DNA from: Halostagnicola sp. A-GB9-2
GTDB taxonomy: Archaea > Halobacteriota > Halobacteria > Halobacteriales > Natrialbaceae
Assembly (NCBI RefSeq): GCF_030068615.1
Contig: NZ_JASJOC010000001.1
Location: forward strand, 310,001-374,000
Reading direction: 5' to 3'
DNA length: 64,000 nt
Made by a program: the position numbers and the translations under genes. Shown here in pieces: positions 60,582 through 64,000 of the stretch. The notes below the pieces were generated by a model. That model saw nothing but the letters and a program-made list of their open reading frames with translations, had not been told where the DNA came from and ran no database searches. Positions within the stretch are counted from its first letter, which is position 1; each line of letters opens with the position of its first letter.

Positions 60582-63236
60582 ATGAGTCGACAGGATAGAG
60601 CGAGAGGGACGAGGTTCTGGGCCGAGGCCTCCGAATCCGACGCTCTCGAGCGCTATCGGACGCTCGTGAACACGGTCGAAGACGGGATTTATCAAGTCGA
60701 CCCCGAGGGTCGCTTCGTTGCCGCCAACGACGTCATTTGCGAGATGACCGGCTACGAACGCACGGAACTCCTCGATTCGTCCGCGTCACTCCTTCTCGAA
60801 GCCGACGATATCGAACGTATCGAGAGCGAGATTCGAGAACGGCTCGCGGCCGGCGAGCAACGAAGCGAAATGTTCGAGTGTACGGCCCGGACTGCGACCG
60901 GTGAGACGTTCGTCTGCGAAGTCCAACTGAGTCTCCTTTTCGAAGACGAATCGTTTGCTGGGACCGTCGGGGTCGTTCGCGACATCACCGAGAGAAAGCG
61001 GACCGAACGGCGACTTCGAAAACGCGAACAGCAACTCGAGCGCGAACGCGATCTCACCGACCGAATCCTCGAGACCAGCCCTGTCGGCATCATGGTCCTC
61101 GACGAAAACGCGGAGGTCACGAGGATGAACGACATGGGACGAGAACTGCTGGGGGTCGAAGACGTAGACGAATTTTCACCGTCGGATCGAGCGACGTACA
61201 CGGAAGATGGCAGGCGTCTCGCCGACGGCGAACAGCCCCCGATAGAAACGATTAGATCCGGTGAGGCCGTTTCAGATCGACTACTGCGCGTCGAACGGAA
61301 AGACGAGGGAAGTCGGTGGTTATCCGTCAGTACATCGCCACTGCTGAACGACGAGGGGGGTGTCGATCGCGTCGTGACGACGGGCGAAGACGTCACCAAT
61401 CTCAAAGAACGCGAGCGCCGACTCGAGCAGCGCACTGACGAACTCACCACGGAATTAGCGGAAATTTACGGGCGGATCACCGACGGCGTTCTTGCGGTCG
61501 ATCGGGAGTGGAAGTTCACGTACGTCAACGAGCGCGCCGAAGAAATCCTCGGACTCGACGAAGACCGATTGATCGGGACCGAGGTCTGGGAAACCTTTCC
61601 GGAAAAGGAGGGAACCACGTTCGAGGAACGCTACCGGGAGGCGTTGTCGACACAGGAACCAGTTTCGTTCGAGGCGTACTATCCTCCGCACGATTCGTGG
61701 TACGAGGAACACGTTCACCCCTCCGAAACGGGGTTGTCGGTGTACTTTCAGGATATCACGGAGAGAAAAGAAACACAACAGAAGCTCCGCGAGCGCGAGC
61801 GCCAGTTCTCAACGTTGATGGATAACGTCCCCGGAATGGTGTATCGCTGTCGAAACGAACGAGGCTGGCCGATGACATTCGTCAGCGACGCCTGCCACGA
61901 CCTCTCGGGATACGATCCAAGCGCACTCGAGGACGACAGGGTCCGTTGGGGTGAAGACGTGATGGTCGAGGCGGACCGCGAGAAGCTCTGGAACGGCGTC
62001 CAGACCGCCACGAAGGAGCACGGAACGTTCTCTGAAACGTATCGTATCGAGACCGCCGACGGTGAGCGACGCTGGGTCCGCGATTACGGGCGCGCCGTCT
62101 TCGACGAGAACGACGAGGAAATCAAAATCGAGGGAATCATCTCCGACGTCACGGACCGAAAACGCCTCGAGAACGAACTCGAGGAGTCAGAGCGTCGATA
62201 CAGAACGCTGGTCAAGAACTTCCCGCAAGGAGCCGTCGGACTCTTCGACGACGACCTGAATTACACCGCAATCGGCGGGCAACTACTCGACGAACTCGGT
62301 GTCTCTCCCGAGGACTGTGTCGGCGCAAGCGTCCGTCGAATCTACCCGAACGATCTGGAGCGAGAGATCGAACCACAGTTCCGAGCTACCCTCGAAAACG
62401 AGTCTCGTTCGTTCGAACACTCGTCGCGCGATCGGTGCCTGTACGCCCGAACGCTTCCGATTCGCGACGCCGATGACGAAGTCGTCGAGGGAATGGTCGT
62501 CGTGCAGGATATCACCGAGCGCAAGGAGTACGAGCGCAAACTCGAGGCGTCGAACGAACGACTCGAGCAGTTCGCCTACGCGGCCTCACACGATCTTCAG
62601 GAGCCGTTGCGGATGGTCACGAAGTACCTCCAACTGATCGAACGTCGGTACGAGGACGACCTCGACGAGGACGGCGAGGAGTTCCTCGAATTCGCGGTCG
62701 ACGGTGCCGAACGCATGAAAGAGATGATCAACGGGCTCCTCGAGTACTCCCGCGTCGAAACCGCTGGGGGTCCACTCGAGCCGGTCGACCTCGCCGAGGT
62801 CTTCGCGGAGACGATGGCGGATATACAGATGAAAGTCGAGGAAACCGACGCCGAAATCACGGTCGAACCGCTTCCGCGTGTCGAGGGAGATACCAGCCAG
62901 TTGCGTCAGGTTTTCCAGAACTTACTCGAGAACACGATCGAATACTCCGGTGAGGGACCACCTCGTGTCCACGTGAGCGCGGACCGGAACGGATCAAACT
63001 GGACGGTTTCGGTTCGGGACGAGGGGATCGGTATCGACCCAGCTGATCACGAACGGATTTTCGAGGTGTTCAACCGACTTCACACCTACGAGGAGCACGA
63101 CGGAACCGGCATCGGGCTCGCGCTGTGTAAACGAATCGTCGAGCGCCACGGCGGTGAAATATGGGTCGAGCCCAACTCGGCCGGCGGTTCAACGTTTTCG
63201 TTTACGCTTCCAGCGGCATCCAGCCGTCCCTCGTGA
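60582..63236 (+). CDS. Multi-PAS sensor histidine kinase
   Basis: 884 residues from ATG 60582. Five PAS-type domains run in series (about residues 27-150, 160-280, 290-410, 415-535 and 540-640), several ending in the PAC-like TERK/TDRK linker. The kinase core follows: HisKA with the phosphorylated H670 in YAASHDLQEPL and HATPase with NLLENTIEYSG, DEGIGIDP and GTGIGLALCKR. No membrane helix, so it senses soluble or small-molecule signals; redox or light is possible but no ligand residues are proven. No response regulator is adjacent. Confidence 0.92.
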   Translation: MSRQDRARGTRFWAEASESDALERYRTLVNTVEDGIYQVDPEGRFVAANDVICEMTGYERTELLDSSASLLLEADDIERIESEIRERLAAGEQRSEMFECTARTATGETFVCEVQLSLLFEDESFAGTVGVVRDITERKRTERRLRKREQQLERERDLTDRILETSPVGIMVLDENAEVTRMNDMGRELLGVEDVDEFSPSDRATYTEDGRRLADGEQPPIETIRSGEAVSDRLLRVERKDEGSRWLSVSTSPLLNDEGGVDRVVTTGEDVTNLKERERRLEQRTDELTTELAEIYGRITDGVLAVDREWKFTYVNERAEEILGLDEDRLIGTEVWETFPEKEGTTFEERYREALSTQEPVSFEAYYPPHDSWYEEHVHPSETGLSVYFQDITERKETQQKLRERERQFSTLMDNVPGMVYRCRNERGWPMTFVSDACHDLSGYDPSALEDDRVRWGEDVMVEADREKLWNGVQTATKEHGTFSETYRIETADGERRWVRDYGRAVFDENDEEIKIEGIISDVTDRKRLENELEESERRYRTLVKNFPQGAVGLFDDDLNYTAIGGQLLDELGVSPEDCVGASVRRIYPNDLEREIEPQFRATLENESRSFEHSSRDRCLYARTLPIRDADDEVVEGMVVVQDITERKEYERKLEASNERLEQFAYAASHDLQEPLRMVTKYLQLIERRYEDDLDEDGEEFLEFAVDGAERMKEMINGLLEYSRVETAGGPLEPVDLAEVFAETMADIQMKVEETDAEITVEPLPRVEGDTSQLRQVFQNLLENTIEYSGEGPPRVHVSADRNGSNWTVSVRDEGIGIDPADHERIFEVFNRLHTYEEHDGTGIGLALCKRIVERHGGEIWVEPNSAGGSTFSFTLPAASSRPS

Positions 63237-63337
63237 GTTCACTCGTTCGCGAAGCGAGGCCACAAAGTCGCCGAACGGGGTCGCATTTGGATGCCGAAGG
63301 AACTAGTCAAATCGAGATTGAGACCCCCAACTAACGG

Positions 63338-63610
63338 TCACGCCGGAGCTGAGACGCCCCATGTAATATGATCCCACAGCCGTTCGTAAAGGTAGTAGGT
63401 CCCCGTCTTGAGGATGTTCGTCGCGAGCCCGATGTTCACCGCATCACCGACATCACCGACGATCAGCCAGGCCACGGTAATCGTAATGAGGATCATGAAC
63501 AGTCGATAGCAGAGCGTCTTCGCGATAGCCCGCTTTTGGGCCTGAAGAGCGGATCGGGAGACGATATTCGAAAGCATCGTATGCTCTATGTCATCGTCGG
63601 TACCCCTCAT
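63338..63610 (-). CDS. DUF2061 membrane protein
   Basis: 90 residues from ATG 63610 (MRGTDDDIEHTML). The core KRAIAKTLCYRLFMILITI and GLATNILKTGTYYLYERLWDHI matches the DUF2061 family of small two-helix membrane proteins. An earlier ATG at 63643 lies inside a palindromic promoter and would add 11 residues. Function unknown; some members are linked to inorganic sulfur or nucleotide operons. Confidence 0.82.
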   Translation of the reverse strand: MRGTDDDIEHTMLSNIVSRSALQAQKRAIAKTLCYRLFMILITITVAWLIVGDVGDAVNIGLATNILKTGTYYLYERLWDHITWGVSAPA

Positions 63611-63620
63611 AAATAATCGG

Positions 63621-63653
63621 ATTTGGTTATACTTTGACTCCATATAACCAAAT
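63621..63653. promoter_or_regulatory. Palindromic promoter/operator of the DUF2061 gene
   Basis: Perfect inverted repeat with 11-base arms, ATTTGGTTATA (63621-63631) and TATAACCAAAT (63643-63653), separated by 11 bases. Each arm holds a TATA-like core; on the minus strand the inner one is about 22-27 bases from ATG 63610. A dimeric regulator site over the promoter is likely. Which protein binds is unknown. Confidence 0.5.
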
Positions 63654-63755
63654 TGGGTTTCCCCAACAGAACAAGAAGCCAGCCGGCCAGTGAGTGTGCT
63701 CGAGTCGGGCCGAGATTGACAGAAACTGCGAGCAAGAAAGTGTCGGATGGACGTT

Positions 63756-63837
63756 TATACTGCCCGATATGGCTGTGCAAAGATTCTCGCACCCCCGGGG
63801 CGACGAGAATGTTAACGACGTACAGCCGACAGTATCA
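63756..63837. repeat. Palindromic dispersed element, copy 2
   Basis: 82 bases in the reverse orientation to copy 1, aligning with it end to end at roughly 80% by eye, including the TGATACTG...CTGTACGTCGTT left side and the GAGAATCTTT half. It occupies the gap between the DUF2061 gene and the final minus-strand gene, and its reversed left end is that gene's TGA stop codon (63837-63835). Confidence 0.8.
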
Positions 63838-64000
63838 GTCGTCCCGAGAACCCGCGTAATCGTGTCCGATCCAGAGCGCCAGAACGTTGACGGCGATGAA
63901 CGCCACGAGCAGGAGCAGTCGTCCCACCGAATCCACACCGGCGATAAAGACGGGGATGTAAAAGAGCGGAAGCAGTGCACCGACCCAGAACCCGATAGCC
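63835..64000 (-). CDS. Partial membrane protein, N-terminus outside window
   Basis: A frame open at base 64000 gives 54 residues ending at 63835. It reads two hydrophobic helices (GALLPLFYIPVFIAG and RLLLLVAFIAVNVLALWIG) and a short tail HDYAGSRDD. A protein with a larger upstream part is implied. Family not recognised. Confidence 0.65.
   Translation of the reverse strand, partial: AIGFWVGALLPLFYIPVFIAGVDSVGRLLLLVAFIAVNVLALWIGHDYAGSRDD

Noticed and set aside
1-64000. CRISPR array, rRNA genes, integrase or transposase
   Set aside because: No regularly spaced direct repeats, no 16S/23S/5S signatures and no transposase or integrase motif (DDE, tyrosine recombinase) were seen; the only mobile-type features are the short palindromic elements.

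Overview
The window is chromosomal DNA of a halophilic archaeon (class Halobacteria). Coding GC is high, predicted proteins are strongly acidic, many genes have a TATA box 26-30 bases ahead of the start codon with no Shine-Dalgarno site (leaderless transcripts), tRNA-Gln carries an archaeal 37/38 intron, and several haloarchaeal families are present (HalOD1, NADH-free complex I, bacterial-type LeuRS, bc/heme-o fusion, F420-dependent LLM enzyme). I cannot name the genus.

Layout. 1-10.4 kb (minus strand): one tightly overlapped operon for an 11-subunit respiratory complex I core (A, B, CD, H, I, J1, J2, K, L, M, N) without the NADH-input subunits E, F and G. 10.6-12.5 kb: purK-purE. 12.6-19.0 kb: a class II lanthipeptide-type cluster made of two small Thr-rich precursor peptides (minus strand), a two-gene ABC exporter, a small SHOCT membrane protein and a LanM-like synthetase. 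19.2-21.7 kb: ribH, an aminotransferase, an intron-containing tRNA-Gln and a hypothetical gene. 21.9-32.5 kb: a redox island with an HdrA/MvhD-like Fe-S protein, an aldehyde:ferredoxin-oxidoreductase-like protein with an unrecognised partner, a Tat-exported molybdopterin formate-dehydrogenase-like subunit, its four-cluster ferredoxin subunit, an NrfD-type membrane anchor and a TorD-like chaperone. 32.9-41.6 kb: SPFH protein, leuS, HalOD1 protein, DUF420 protein, an ABC-2 transporter and a GAF histidine kinase. 41.8-49.6 kb: LLM oxidoreductase, aldo/keto reductase, CtaA-CtaB fusion for heme o/a, DUF3267 peptidase-like membrane protein, PadR regulator, a 49-residue zinc-ribbon protein, and fructose-bisphosphate aldolase plus FBPase. 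49.7-64 kb: a Tat-exported trypsin-like protease, a carboxyltransferase, zinc-ribbon and DUF5658 proteins, a TlpA-like thioredoxin, a methyltransferase, an HhH protein, fatty-acid genes (hbd, acyl-CoA dehydrogenase), a squalene-synthase-like enzyme, a multi-PAS histidine kinase, a DUF2061 protein and a partial membrane protein.

Main novelty. The lanthipeptide-type cluster is unusual in two matching ways. The LanM dehydratase domain keeps every kinase and elimination residue, but all three zinc-ligand positions of its LanC cyclase domain are replaced (Ser, Ser, Asp). The two precursors share a leader motif (IGG....K..FDS.F) and have poly-Thr cores with only two cysteines in one and none in the other. 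Together these suggest a heavily dehydrated product with little or no enzyme-made thioether. A perfect palindrome overlaps the promoter of the exporter gene.

Other notable points are an AOR-family protein that has lost three of its four [4Fe-4S] cysteines, and a family of about 85-bp palindromic elements, three copies of which each begin exactly on the TGA stop codon of the adjacent gene.
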